DNA of 64,000 nucleotides from Arthrobacter wenxiniae (GCF_013376105.1 NZ_JAAMFM010000001.1:301822-365821), one strand, 5' to 3'. Positions 25,554 to 34,015 are shown, numbered from the stretch's first letter. A program made the numbers and translations. Notes: generated by a model not told the origin, from the sequence alone.

Positions 25554-26651
25554 CTAGGGTGTGAAAAGACGTTTGCGGGCCCACAGGGCGGCGTAGACCA
25601 AGGCCACGAGGGCAGGCACTTCGATCAAGGGGCCCACGACGCCGGCCAGCGCCTGCCCGCTTGCCACGCCGAAGGTGCCGATCGCCACGGCGATGGCGAG
25701 TTCAAAATTGTTCCCGGCTGCGGTGAAGGCCAAGGTGGTGGACTTGGCATACCCCAGCTTCAGGACTTTGCCGGCCATCATGCCGGCACCGAACACCACA
25801 ATGAAGTACACCAGCAGGGGCAGGGCAATCCTGGCCACGTCGAGGGGCCGCTGGGTGATGGTGTTCCCCTGCAGCGCGAACAGCAGCGTGATGGTGAAGA
25901 GCAGGCCGTACAGCGCCCACGGGCCCAGCTTCGGCAGAAATTTCCCCTCATACCAGTCGCGGCCCCTGGCCTTTTCGCCCAGGGTGCGGGTGAGGAACCC
26001 CGCGAGCAGCGGGATGCCGAGGAAAACGAGCACGGAGGCGGTAATGGCCCAGAAGGAAAAGTCCGCGGCCGTTGTCGCAAGCCCCAGCCAGCCAGGGAGC
26101 ACCTGCAGGTAGAACCAGCCCAACGTGCCGAACGCCACTACCTGAAAGACGGAGTTGATCAGGACCAGCACGGCGGCGGCCTCCCGGTCCCCGCAGGCCA
26201 GGTCGTTCCAAATCATGACCATGGCGATGCAGCGCGCCAGGCCCACGATGACGAGCCCGGTGCGGTATTCGGGGAGGTCCGGGATAAAGATCCAGGCGAG
26301 GGCAAACATGAACGCCGGGGCCAGCAGCCAGTTCATGACCAGCGAGGTGATGAGCAGCCTGCGGTCCGCCAGCACCCGCCCGGTCTCCCGGTAGCGGACC
26401 TTTGCCAGCACCGGATACATCATGACGAGCAGGCCCACGGCGATCGGCAGGGAGACCGAGCCGACCTTCACCGCGTCCAGCGCCTCATTGAGGCCGGGCA
26501 CCAGCCGGCCCAGCGCCAGCCCGGCAGCCATGGCTGCCATGATCCAGACGGGCAGGAAGCGGTCCAGACTGGACAGTTTGCCGGCGGCGGCCGAGCCGCC
26601 GGCGGCGGCCGAGCCGCCCGCGGCGGCCCGGGCGGTGGTATGCGTGCTCAC
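25554..26651 (-). CDS. acr3: Acr3-type arsenite efflux permease
   Basis: 365 residues from a GTG at 26651 with AGGAG four bases before it. Ten hydrophobic segments are visible. Conserved Acr3 elements are present: the helix-4 Cys in GLARCIAMVMIWNDLACGD, NSVFQV, and the helix-9 Glu in AAGNNFELAIAVAIGTFG. It exports arsenite by proton antiport. The N-terminus carries a small Ala/Gly repeat (AAAGGSAAAGGSAAAG) before the membrane part. It is the first gene of the minus-strand operon acr3-arsC-arsO-thioredoxin-like, divergent from arsR with a strong operator between. Confidence 0.95.
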   Translation of the reverse strand: MSTHTTARAAAGGSAAAGGSAAAGKLSSLDRFLPVWIMAAMAAGLALGRLVPGLNEALDAVKVGSVSLPIAVGLLVMMYPVLAKVRYRETGRVLADRRLLITSLVMNWLLAPAFMFALAWIFIPDLPEYRTGLVIVGLARCIAMVMIWNDLACGDREAAAVLVLINSVFQVVAFGTLGWFYLQVLPGWLGLATTAADFSFWAITASVLVFLGIPLLAGFLTRTLGEKARGRDWYEGKFLPKLGPWALYGLLFTITLLFALQGNTITQRPLDVARIALPLLVYFIVVFGAGMMAGKVLKLGYAKSTTLAFTAAGNNFELAIAVAIGTFGVASGQALAGVVGPLIEVPALVALVYAALWARKRLFTP

Positions 26652-26679
26652 TGGTCTCCTGGCGCCATGACGGCAATTG

Positions 26680-26730
26680 ATTGACGGTTGTCGATACACA
26701 GTATCCGTGCATGCATCGACAACTGTCAAT
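26680..26730. promoter_or_regulatory. ArsR operator: paired dyads in the acr3-arsR intergenic region
   Basis: ATTGACGGTTGTCGAT (26680-26695) and ATCGACAACTGTCAAT (26715-26730) are inverted copies with one mismatch in 16, spaced by 19 bases. Each arm is itself an imperfect dyad (ATTGAC-N4-GTCGAT), so two ArsR dimers could bind. The arrangement fits coordinated repression of both divergent transcripts. Confidence 0.75.
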
Positions 26731-26749
26731 ATACGGGCATAATGGAGGC

Positions 26750-27100
26750 ATGGACACCTTCCAGCCGCTTGCCTCCGCCGCGGAATCCGCCTGCTGCACG
26801 CCCAGCGGCCGGCCCGCCCTCGGTGCAGCGGAAGCGCAGGCCCGGGCCAGGGTCTTGAAGGCGTTGTCGGACCCCAACCGGCTGCGGCTGCTTTCAATTG
26901 TCAAGGCGGGCGACGGCGGCGAGGCCTGCGTCTGCGACCTCACCGAACCGCTGGACCTGGGCCAGCCCACCGTCTCCCACCACCTGAAAATCCTGGTGGA
27001 CGCCGGGCTGCTGCACCGGGAGAAGCGCGGCACCTGGGCGTACTACTCCCTGGTGCCCGGCGCCCTCGAGGCCGCCGCCGTCAGCGTCACCACCCTGTGA
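26750..27100 (+). CDS. arsR: ArsR-family arsenic-responsive repressor
   Basis: 116 residues from ATG 26750; the upstream in-frame stretch is the operator region. The winged helix includes LKALSDPNRLRLLSIV and LGQPTVSHHLKILVDAGLL. The metal-site motif reads EACVCDL (Cys60 and Cys62), equivalent to the classic ELCVCDL, and an extra Cys pair stands at 15-16 (SACCTP), which may supply a third thiol ligand. Binding As(III) should release the operator. Its stop overlaps the start of the acetyltransferase gene by GTGA. Confidence 0.93.
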   Translation: MDTFQPLASAAESACCTPSGRPALGAAEAQARARVLKALSDPNRLRLLSIVKAGDGGEACVCDLTEPLDLGQPTVSHHLKILVDAGLLHREKRGTWAYYSLVPGALEAAAVSVTTL

Positions 27101-27594
27101 CCGCCACGATCCGGGAGATGGGCGCGGAGCACTGGCCCGGCGTCGAACGCATTTACGCGGCCGGGATCGCCGGCGGCAGCGCCACCTTTGCCGAGGCCCC
27201 GCCCTCACGGGAGGAATTCCTGGCTACCAGGATCCCCGGGCTGAGCGTCGTGGCGGTGGACGGCGACGGCGCGGTTCAAGGGTGGGTGGCGGCCACGCCC
27301 GCGTCCTCGCGTGAGGTGTACCGGGGCGTCATCGAGCATTCGGTCTACGTGGATCCCGCGGCGGCCGGGCAGGGGGTGGGCCTGGCGCTGCTGAACGCGC
27401 TGGCCGCGCGCGCACGCGCACGCGGATTTTGGACCATCCAGTCCGCCATCCTGGCCGAAAACCTGCCAAGCCTGGCGCTGCACGACAAGGCCGGATTCCG
27501 GCGGGTGGGCCGCCGCGAGCGGATCGGATTCATGACGTACGGGCCGTACGCCGGGGCGTGGCGGGACACGATCCTGGTGGAGCTGCGGCTGTAG
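27097..27594 (+). CDS. arsN1: GNAT N-acetyltransferase, ArsN1/phosphinothricin-type
   Basis: 165 residues from a GTG overlapping the arsR stop. The acetyl-CoA motif reads EHSVYVDPAAAGQGVGLALL (about 84-103), and NLPSLALHDKAGFRRVG follows, as in Pat/Bar and MddA enzymes. The N-terminal IRxMGAEHWPGVERIYAAGI is also family-typical. Members beside arsR are ArsN1 proteins that acetylate arsinothricin, the arsenic analogue of phosphinothricin. The translational coupling to arsR supports that role; methionine sulfoximine or phosphinothricin are alternative substrates. Confidence 0.82.
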   Translation: MTATIREMGAEHWPGVERIYAAGIAGGSATFAEAPPSREEFLATRIPGLSVVAVDGDGAVQGWVAATPASSREVYRGVIEHSVYVDPAAAGQGVGLALLNALAARARARGFWTIQSAILAENLPSLALHDKAGFRRVGRRERIGFMTYGPYAGAWRDTILVELRL

Positions 27595-27607
27595 CGCCCG
27601 CAGACCG

Positions 27608-27613
27608 TAGGAT
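27608..27613 (+). promoter_or_regulatory. -10-like box TAGGAT, leaderless position
   Basis: TAGGAT lies six bases before the GTG start at 27620, just after the stop of arsN1. Confidence 0.4.
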
Positions 27614-27619
27614 TGGCTG

Positions 27620-28240
27620 GTGCAATTCTCCCTGTGGCTGGCCCTTGCGGGCGCCGGCGCCATGATCAGCCTGACTCCCGGCGCGGGCGCCATCAACACC
27701 ATGTCCAATGCCCTGACGTCCGGCTTCCGGCGTTCGTTCTGGGGCATTCTGGGCCAGCAGCTGGCGCTCGTCATGCACGTCATCATCGTCGCGGCGGGCG
27801 TGGGCATCCTGGTCTCCAGCTCGCCGTTCCTGTTCCACCTGATCCGCTACGTGGGCGCGGCCTACCTGGTTTATCTGGGCGTCCGCAAGCTGTTGGCCAA
27901 GGCGGAGGCGTCCGACGCCGGAGGCGCACCGGCCGCCGTGGAGCACGGGTTCGCGATGTTCCGCCGCGGGCTCTGGGTGAACCTGCTCAACCCGAAGGCG
28001 ATTGTGTTTTTTCTGGCCTTCATGCCGCAGTTCATCCGCCCGGAACGGCCGCTGCTGCCGCAATACGTCATCCTCACGGCAACCGTGGTGGTCATTGACA
28101 TCATCGTGATGTGGTTCATCTTCGCCGCCGGCGCAAAGCAGCTCAAACACCTGACCACCAGCGAGCGCGGCCAGCTCGTGCTGAACCGGATCTTTGGCAT
28201 CCTGTTCATCGGCGTCGGGATCCTGCTGGCCCTGGTCTGA
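27620..28240 (+). CDS. LysE/RhtB family amino-acid exporter
   Basis: 206 residues with six hydrophobic segments. The LysE-type motif appears as ISLTPGAGAINTMSNALTSG (about 16-35), followed by VGAAYLVYLGVRKLLAK and GLWVNLLNPKAIVFFLAFMP, the hallmark of LysE/RhtB. It exports amino acids or derivatives by proton exchange; the substrate is unknown. It starts 26 bases after arsN1 but has its own candidate leaderless promoter, so it may or may not belong to the ars regulon. Confidence 0.92.
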   Translation: MQFSLWLALAGAGAMISLTPGAGAINTMSNALTSGFRRSFWGILGQQLALVMHVIIVAAGVGILVSSSPFLFHLIRYVGAAYLVYLGVRKLLAKAEASDAGGAPAAVEHGFAMFRRGLWVNLLNPKAIVFFLAFMPQFIRPERPLLPQYVILTATVVVIDIIVMWFIFAAGAKQLKHLTTSERGQLVLNRIFGILFIGVGILLALV

Positions 28241-28276
28241 GCCGGACGGCCTGCCTCCAGGGGCCCGGGGGCTGGA

Positions 28277-28282
28277 TAGACT
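28277..28282 (+). promoter_or_regulatory. -10-like box TAGACT, leaderless position
   Basis: TAGACT ends six bases before the ATG at 28289; no ribosome binding site is visible. Confidence 0.45.
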
Positions 28283-28288
28283 GGCCGC

Positions 28289-28792
28289 ATGAGCAATCCC
28301 TACCGGATCATCACCGTTTGCACCGGCAATATCTGCCGCTCCCCCATGGCCCAGTTCATGCTCGCCCGGGCCGCCGAAGCCGCCGGCCTTGACGTCGTGG
28401 TGGATTCCGCGGGGACCACGGCGTGGGAAGTCGGGAACGCCATGGACCCGCGTGCCGCGGCCGCGCTGGCGCGCCACGGCGTCGCCGCGGATCCCCACCA
28501 GGCCCGCAGCTTTGACCCCGCCTGGTTTGCCGAACGGGACCTCATCCTGGCCCTGGACACCGACCATTTTGACGCCCTGCACGCCCTGGCCCCCACGCCG
28601 GAAGCCGCGGCCAAGGTGGGCATGCTGCGGTCCTTCGATCCCGCCGTGGCGCAAGCCCCCCGCAGCGCCCAGGGCATCTACGATCCCTGGTACGGCGACA
28701 GAAGCGACTTTGAGGCCAGCTGGGCCATGATCCACGCTGCCATCCCCGGCATCCTGGCACACGCCACCGCTCACGGCACAGCCCGTGGCTGA
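28289..28792 (+). CDS. Low-molecular-weight protein-tyrosine phosphatase
   Basis: 167 residues. The active-site loop VCTGNICRSPMAQ has Cys11 and Arg17, and the catalytic aspartate lies in IYDPWYGDRSDFEASW near the C-terminus. Unlike the ArsC in this window it lacks the extra reductase cysteines, so it is a true phosphatase of the Mtb PtpA type. The targets are unknown. The gene overlaps the pabB fusion by eight bases, suggesting co-transcription. Confidence 0.93.
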   Translation: MSNPYRIITVCTGNICRSPMAQFMLARAAEAAGLDVVVDSAGTTAWEVGNAMDPRAAAALARHGVAADPHQARSFDPAWFAERDLILALDTDHFDALHALAPTPEAAAKVGMLRSFDPAVAQAPRSAQGIYDPWYGDRSDFEASWAMIHAAIPGILAHATAHGTARG

Positions 28793-30971
28793 TCCCCGGC
28801 ACCTCCCGCTGCCCGCAAGGCCGCCGCGGGACCCTCTGCGCAGTGGGCCCAGCCGCCCGGTGATCATCGCCGTCGACGGCCGCTCCGGCGCGGGCAAGAC
28901 CACAGTGGCCCTTGAACTGGCCGCCCTGCTCCGGCGCCACCGCACCGTTTCGCTCTTCCACCTCGAGGACATCTACCCCGGCTGGGACGGCCTGGCCGAG
29001 GGCGTGGAACGCTACGTCTCCACCGTCCTCGCCCCGCTGGCCCAGGGCCGGACCGCGCACTGGACCGCCTGGGACTGGGCGTCCGGGGACTGGGGCCCCG
29101 CGGACGACGCCGGCTCCCGCACCACCGCCGCGGCCGACGTCGTGCTGGTGGAAGGGGTGGGCGCCGCCCACGCCGCTGCCAGGGCCCTTGTGGATGTGGT
29201 GGTCTGGGTGGAGGCGCCGGCCCCGGCGCGCAGGCGCCGGGCACTGGAGCGCGACGGCGAGACCTACGCACCATTCTGGGACCGCTGGGCCGCGCAGGAG
29301 GACGAACTTTTTGCCGGCGGCGACGTGGCCGCCGCCGCCGACATCGTGGTGGACGGATCCCGGGGGGTGGCCGGGGCGCCGGAGCGGGTGCTCTCGGCAC
29401 TGGCCGGCCTGCCCGCCCTGGAACCGCTCCTGGCGCCGGAACTGGCCAGGCGCCGGGGACTGGAATTCGCAGCCGTCCGCGTTGCCGCGTACCCGCCGGC
29501 GGCCGCACTCTTCGCCGCACTCTATGGCGGGTCCACGGACGCCGTGTGGCTGGACAGCTCCACCGCCGACCAGACGGGTGCGGGTGCCGACCCAGCCGGC
29601 CGCGCCCGGTTCTCCATCATGGCCGATGCCTCTGGCAGTTTTGGGCGCACCGCCACCCACGCCGACGGAACCACCACCGTGGCCGACGGGGAGGTGACCG
29701 CACGGATTCGCGGCCACTTCTTCCGCTGGCTGGACACCGTGTGGGGCCGCAAGGCCGTGCGCGCCCCCGACCACTACCCGGGGGACTTCACCCTCGGCTG
29801 GCTCGGCTGGCTGGGGTACGAACTCAAGGGCGAAACCGGCGGGGCCGCCGCCCGGGACGCGGCAGCGGCAGCCGGCGCCACTCCGCCCGGGCCGAACACT
29901 CCGCCCGGGCCAACCCCGCCCCCCACCGCCGCACTCCTGTTCGCGGGGCGGGCCGTCGTCGTCGACCATCAGGAGAGGTGCCTGTTCCTGCTCACCCTCG
30001 CCGAGGCCAACCATCCGGCATCCGGCCAGGAGGCGGCGGACTGGGCGCGCGGGGCCCGCGATGCGGTCGCGGCGCTGGCCGAAACCGACGACGCGCCCGT
30101 GGCGCCGCTGCCGGCCCCGGTGTTCGTCCTGCGCGACGGCGAATCCAGGTACAAGGCCATGATCGCCGCCAGCCGCACCGAGATCCGGGAGGGCAATTCC
30201 TACGAGGTCTGCCTCACCACGCAGCTGGAGGCGCACACGCCTGGACGCCTGGACGCCTGGGACGTCTACCGGGCACTGCGCCACCGCAGTCCCGCCCCGT
30301 TCGCCGCGTTCCTCCGCATGGGCGCCACGGCGGTCTGCAGCACCTCCCCGGAACGGTTCCTGCGCATCGACGCGGCGGGGCTCATGCGGGCCGAGCCGAT
30401 CAAGGGCACCCGCCGCCGCGACGCCGACCCCGTGGCCGACGCCGCGCTCAAGGCAGACCTGGCCGCCTCGCTGAAGGACCGGGCGGAGAACGTGATGATC
30501 GTCGATCTCCTGCGCAACGACCTCTCGCACAACGCCGTGCCGGGCACCGTCCGGGTGCCGCGCCTGTGCGAAATTGAAAGCTACGCCACGGTGCACCAGC
30601 TGGTCAGCACCATCGAGGCCCAGCTGGCTCCGGGCAGTTCGCGCGCCGAGGCGCTGGCCGCGGCCTTTCCCGCGGGGTCCATGACAGGGGCGCCCAAAAT
30701 CAGCACCATGGCGATCCTCGACTCCCTCGAGGCCGGTCCGCGGGGCATCTATTCCGGCGGGATCGGCTACTTTTCGCTCAATGCGGCCCTGGACCTGTCC
30801 GTCACCATACGCACCCTTGTCCTGCAGGATACCGACGACGGCGGCACGCACCTTTCGCTGGGGGTCGGCGGCGCCATCACGGCGGACTCCGACGACGACG
30901 CCGAATGGCAGGAGATCCAGGCCAAGGCCTACGGTGTCCTGTCGACGCTGGGAGCCGACTTCCCGGGCTGA
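28785..30971 (+). CDS. pabB: P-loop nucleotide kinase fused to aminodeoxychorismate synthase component I
   Basis: 728 residues from a GTG at 28785. Residues 25-195 form a uridine-kinase-like P-loop domain: Walker A GRSGAGKTT (32-40), FHLEDIYPGWDGL, DVVLVEGVGA and an RRRALERDG lid. Residues 220-728 are a chorismate-binding PabB: the AEPIKGTRRR motif with the catalytic Lys typical of aminodeoxychorismate synthase, DLLRNDLSHNAVPGTV, SMTGAPKISTM and YSGGIGYFSLNAALD. It converts chorismate to 4-amino-4-deoxychorismate for folate; the glutaminase partner PabA is not fused and not in the window. The Gly/Pro-rich stretch near 365-380 is a linker inside PabB. What the kinase domain phosphorylates is unknown. 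Confidence 0.88.
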   Translation: MADPRHLPLPARPPRDPLRSGPSRPVIIAVDGRSGAGKTTVALELAALLRRHRTVSLFHLEDIYPGWDGLAEGVERYVSTVLAPLAQGRTAHWTAWDWASGDWGPADDAGSRTTAAADVVLVEGVGAAHAAARALVDVVVWVEAPAPARRRRALERDGETYAPFWDRWAAQEDELFAGGDVAAAADIVVDGSRGVAGAPERVLSALAGLPALEPLLAPELARRRGLEFAAVRVAAYPPAAALFAALYGGSTDAVWLDSSTADQTGAGADPAGRARFSIMADASGSFGRTATHADGTTTVADGEVTARIRGHFFRWLDTVWGRKAVRAPDHYPGDFTLGWLGWLGYELKGETGGAAARDAAAAAGATPPGPNTPPGPTPPPTAALLFAGRAVVVDHQERCLFLLTLAEANHPASGQEAADWARGARDAVAALAETDDAPVAPLPAPVFVLRDGESRYKAMIAASRTEIREGNSYEVCLTTQLEAHTPGRLDAWDVYRALRHRSPAPFAAFLRMGATAVCSTSPERFLRIDAAGLMRAEPIKGTRRRDADPVADAALKADLAASLKDRAENVMIVDLLRNDLSHNAVPGTVRVPRLCEIESYATVHQLVSTIEAQLAPGSSRAEALAAAFPAGSMTGAPKISTMAILDSLEAGPRGIYSGGIGYFSLNAALDLSVTIRTLVLQDTDDGGTHLSLGVGGAITADSDDDAEWQEIQAKAYGVLSTLGADFPG

Positions 30972-30978
30972 GCACCGG

Positions 30979-31013
30979 CGCCGCCGCCGGAGCGGCGGAT
31001 CCGGAGTTTTTTG
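30979..31013 (+). terminator. Rho-independent terminator-like hairpin after pabB
   Basis: GCCGCCGCCGGAGCGGCGGATCC forms a GC-rich stem (CCGCCG with CGGCGG) and is followed by GGAG and a run of six T residues. It lies eight bases after the pabB stop, in the gap before the convergent cardiolipin synthase gene. Confidence 0.55.
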
Positions 31014-31137
31014 TAGTCCGGCGTAAAGGAGACGCTGAGGCCGCCCGCGGCCGAAGTGTCGGATAGCCGGACGGAAAAACGCCGGTCCGCCGCCTGGGTC
31101 TGGACAAGCCGGCCCACCGCCCGTCGACCACCGGAAC

Positions 31138-32616
31138 CTACTGCAGCGTGGCCGTCAGGCGGGCCACGTTGTCCACGTAGCGGGCCAGGATGGGGCGGGT
31201 TAGCCATTCGTCCAGCTGCAGTTCGCGGGAGACGGCCCGGTACTGCTCCTCGACACCGTGCATGTCCTGGACCACGTCCGCGTCGATCATCATGACGGAG
31301 ACCTCCAGGTTCAGCGAGAAGCTGCGCATGTCCATGTTGGAGGAGCCGATCACGGCGACGTCCGCGTCCACCGTGAAGTGCTTGGCGTGGAGCACCAGCG
31401 GCTTGGGGTAGAGGAAGATCTTCACGCCGGCCTTCAGCAGCGCCTCGTAATAGGAACGCTGGGCGTGGTGGACCAGGAACTGGTCGCCGACTTCGGAGAC
31501 AAACAGTTCCACCACCACGCCGCGCTGGGCCGCCGTGGTGATGGCGTAGAGCAGGGAGTCGTCGGGGACAAAGTAGGGGCTGGAGATGGTGATGCGTTCC
31601 TCCGCCGAGTACAGCAGGGTGTTGAACAGGCGCAGGTTGTTTTCGGTGACAAAGCCGGGGCCGCTGGGGACCACCTGGCAGAGCACGCCGCCGTCGAACG
31701 AATCCCAGTGGTGCGTGCCGAGCTGGGATTCAAGGTTCTCCTCGGTCTCGCTGGACCAGTCGGTGGCGAACATGACGTTGAGGGTTCCCACGATGGGCCC
31801 CTCGAGCCGGGCCATGAGTTCCACCCATTTGCGCCCCACCTTGGCGTTGCGCTTCTTGCGGTACGACGGTTCAATCACGTTCTGCGAGCCGGTGAAGCCG
31901 ACGCGGCCGTCCACCACCAGGATCTTGCGGTGGTTGCGCAGGTCCGGCCGCCGCCACTGGCCCTTCACGGGCAGCAGCGGCAGCATCCGCCGCCACTGGA
32001 TGTCGCTGGCCTCCAGCCTCCGGATCATGTCCCGGTAGCCGGGCACGCGGAGCGAGCCGATGTGGTCGAACAACACCCGCACCCGGACGCCGCGTGCGGC
32101 GGCGGCCTCCAACTCCCGGAACAGGCGGTCGGTGCAGGAGTCGGAACTCATGATGTAGAACTCGGCGTTGACGTAGTCGGTGGCCTCGCTGACGGCGTCG
32201 GCCATGGCGTCCAGGGATTCCTGGTACCCCTTGATCAGCTGGACCGTGTTGGCGCCCAGGGCCGGGAAGAAGCCCAGGTTGCGGTTCAGTTCCACGACCA
32301 GGTTGATCCAGGACGGACCGTCGTAGGGCGTGACCTGTTTGGCGATCTCCCGCGTCCCTTCCACCACGCGGCGGTTGACCGCCTCCTGGGTTTCGCGCCG
32401 GTGCCGCGACAGCCGGAAATTGCCGAACATGAGAAACAGGAGCAGCCCGATGTAGGGCAGGAAGAAGATGCACAGCAGCCAGGCCATGGCCGTGGTGGGG
32501 CGGCGGTTGCCGGGAATGATGCCCAGCACCACGAGGCGGATCACCAGGTCCGCGAGCAGCAGCAGGGCCGAGAGCCAGCCTGGTCCGGCCGGCAGGCTGA
32601 ACGCTGTCCAGAACAA
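31138..32616 (-). CDS. cls: Cardiolipin synthase (phospholipase D superfamily)
   Basis: 492 residues from a TTG at 32616 with GAGGAGG eight bases upstream. Two N-terminal membrane helices (about 12-34 and 42-65) precede two HKD active sites: NHRKILVVDGRVGFTGSQN with His229, Lys231 and Asp236, and HAKHFTVDADVAVIGSSNM with His410, Lys412 and Asp417. The length and layout fit bacterial ClsA, which joins two phosphatidylglycerols. It lies between pabB and pabC on the opposite strand. Confidence 0.94.
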   Translation of the reverse strand: MFWTAFSLPAGPGWLSALLLLADLVIRLVVLGIIPGNRRPTTAMAWLLCIFFLPYIGLLLFLMFGNFRLSRHRRETQEAVNRRVVEGTREIAKQVTPYDGPSWINLVVELNRNLGFFPALGANTVQLIKGYQESLDAMADAVSEATDYVNAEFYIMSSDSCTDRLFRELEAAAARGVRVRVLFDHIGSLRVPGYRDMIRRLEASDIQWRRMLPLLPVKGQWRRPDLRNHRKILVVDGRVGFTGSQNVIEPSYRKKRNAKVGRKWVELMARLEGPIVGTLNVMFATDWSSETEENLESQLGTHHWDSFDGGVLCQVVPSGPGFVTENNLRLFNTLLYSAEERITISSPYFVPDDSLLYAITTAAQRGVVVELFVSEVGDQFLVHHAQRSYYEALLKAGVKIFLYPKPLVLHAKHFTVDADVAVIGSSNMDMRSFSLNLEVSVMMIDADVVQDMHGVEEQYRAVSRELQLDEWLTRPILARYVDNVARLTATLQ

Positions 32617-32715
32617 GCAGTGCCTCCTCAGGTGGCGCCAGTGACGCCTCGGGTGACCTTAGCCTACCGGGTGCCGGCACACGTTTCGGGCAGTAAATTC
32701 ACCCCTGCCGGGCAC

Positions 32716-32721
32716 TAAACT
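32716..32721 (+). promoter_or_regulatory. -10-like box TAAACT, leaderless position
   Basis: TAAACT ends six bases before the ATG of pabC (32728). Confidence 0.45.
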
Positions 32722-32727
32722 CGACCC

Positions 32728-33645
32728 ATGACTGTTTTGGTGTTTTTGGACCCCGCCCACCCCGACGGCCGCATTGCCGACGCCGGCGTGCCCGCCCTGC
32801 TGGCCACCGACCAGGGCGTCACGCGCGGCGACGGCATTTTTGAAACGCTGCTGGCCGTCAATGGCGCCCCCCGCAAGGTCCAGGCGCACCTGGGCCGCCT
32901 CGCCGCCTCGGCCCAGTCGCTCAGCCTGGACGTCCCCGGCGAGGAGGCCTGGCTGCGTGCCATTGCGACGGCGGTCGGGGCCTTCGCCTCCGCCTCGCCC
33001 CCGGCGCCGGACGAGGACGGCAACACCAACGTCGTGGTCAAGCTGATCGCCACCCGCGGCCCCGAGGGCGCCGGCTCGCCCACGTCCTGGGTGCAGGCCA
33101 CCGCCGTTCCCCCCGCCCTGGCCGAACAGCGCGCCCACGGCCTGGCCGTGATCCTGCTGGACCGCGGCTACGACAGCACGGTGGCGCAGCGGGCGCCGTG
33201 GCTGCTGCTGGGCGCCAAGACGCTTTCCTACGCGGTGAACATGGCCGCCCTGCGCCACGCCCACGCCCAGGGCGCGGATGACGTGATCTTCACAAGCAGT
33301 GACGGACACGTGTTGGAGGGGCCGACGTCGTCCGTCCTCCTGGCGCACCTGAAGGACGACGGCGGAGCACCCGTCAAGCGGCTCATCACCCCCAGCCTGG
33401 ACAGCGGCATCCTGCCCGGCACCACCCAGGGCGCCCTGTTTACGGCGGCGAAGGCGGCCGGCTGGGAGCTGGGCTACGGCCCGCTGGTGCCCGCGGACCT
33501 GCTCGACGCCGACGCCGTCTGGCTGGTTTCCAGCATCAGGCTGCTCGCCCCTGTCAACAGCATTGACGGCACGGAGATCGGCACGGCGGAGGTGCGCGCC
33601 CGCCTGACGGCCGAGCTCAGCGCGCTGCTCGCGCAAACGCACTAG
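32728..33645 (+). CDS. pabC: Aminodeoxychorismate lyase (class IV aminotransferase fold)
   Basis: 305 residues. The fold-type IV PLP features are DQGVTRGDGIFETLLAVNG (28-46), the Schiff-base Lys164 in LLLGAKTLSYAVNMAAL, and SSDGHVLEGPTSSVLL with the conserved Glu near 198. It releases pyruvate from aminodeoxychorismate to give 4-aminobenzoate, the step after PabB. Branched-chain or D-amino-acid aminotransferase activity is an alternative for this fold, but proximity to pabB favours PabC. It has its own leaderless-type promoter. Confidence 0.9.
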   Translation: MTVLVFLDPAHPDGRIADAGVPALLATDQGVTRGDGIFETLLAVNGAPRKVQAHLGRLAASAQSLSLDVPGEEAWLRAIATAVGAFASASPPAPDEDGNTNVVVKLIATRGPEGAGSPTSWVQATAVPPALAEQRAHGLAVILLDRGYDSTVAQRAPWLLLGAKTLSYAVNMAALRHAHAQGADDVIFTSSDGHVLEGPTSSVLLAHLKDDGGAPVKRLITPSLDSGILPGTTQGALFTAAKAAGWELGYGPLVPADLLDADAVWLVSSIRLLAPVNSIDGTEIGTAEVRARLTAELSALLAQTH

Positions 33646-33799
33646 GCCGTTTCAGCGCGGGGCGGTTGGTGGGACCTCGACCCCCAGCCTGCGGAACGCA
33701 ATGGGCCGCGCCGCGCTCCGCCGCGCAGGGGTCGAAAATGTCATGTTGCGCCATATTTCCCTCTCCGGCTGTCCCCCGGCCGGGGGCGGTGTGTTAGTT

Positions 33800-33935
33800 T
33801 TCAAGTGAGTAACGAGTGCCAGCGCCAAGCCCTGACTTGCTGGACGGCAACCCTCTGTGTCGGCGGGGTGCCTCAGGTGACTACTCGGCAAACCCGGCCA
33901 ACCCAAGGCTGCGGCTTGCAAGCGCGAACTGCCCC
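33800..33935 (+). promoter_or_regulatory. SAM riboswitch (actinobacterial SAM-I/SAM-IV class)
   Basis: The leader of the metZ operon contains GAGTA (33807-33811) pairing with TACTC (33882-33886) as the closing stem. Inside it are CCAGC/GCTGG (33819-33823 with 33839-33843) stacked on CAAG/CTTG, the conserved GGCAACCCTC after it, and GGCGGGGTGCCTCAGGTGA. This pattern matches SAM-binding aptamers found before sulfur genes in Actinobacteria, most like SAM-IV. A further hairpin-forming segment (GGCTGCGGCTTGCAAGC) follows. The rest of the 370-base gap, 33646-33799, shows no gene. Confidence 0.85.
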
Positions 33936-34015
33936 GCGGTCTGCCCGGTGCCACTGGCCCGTCCACCGCCCGGTACCCGCTTGCAGATGCGGCCCCCTGC
34001 ATGGAGGAGTACACA

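Noticed and set aside
28542..30851. 769-codon open frame on the minus strand opposite the kinase-PabB fusion
   Set aside because: Antisense frame produced by GC-rich third positions; no motif.
30929..31117. Possible 62-codon minus-strand gene with the segment SVSFTPDYKKLRIRRSG
   Set aside because: It has a protein-like stretch but no ribosome binding site, overlaps the pabB end and its A-rich codons coincide with the T run of the likely pabB terminator.
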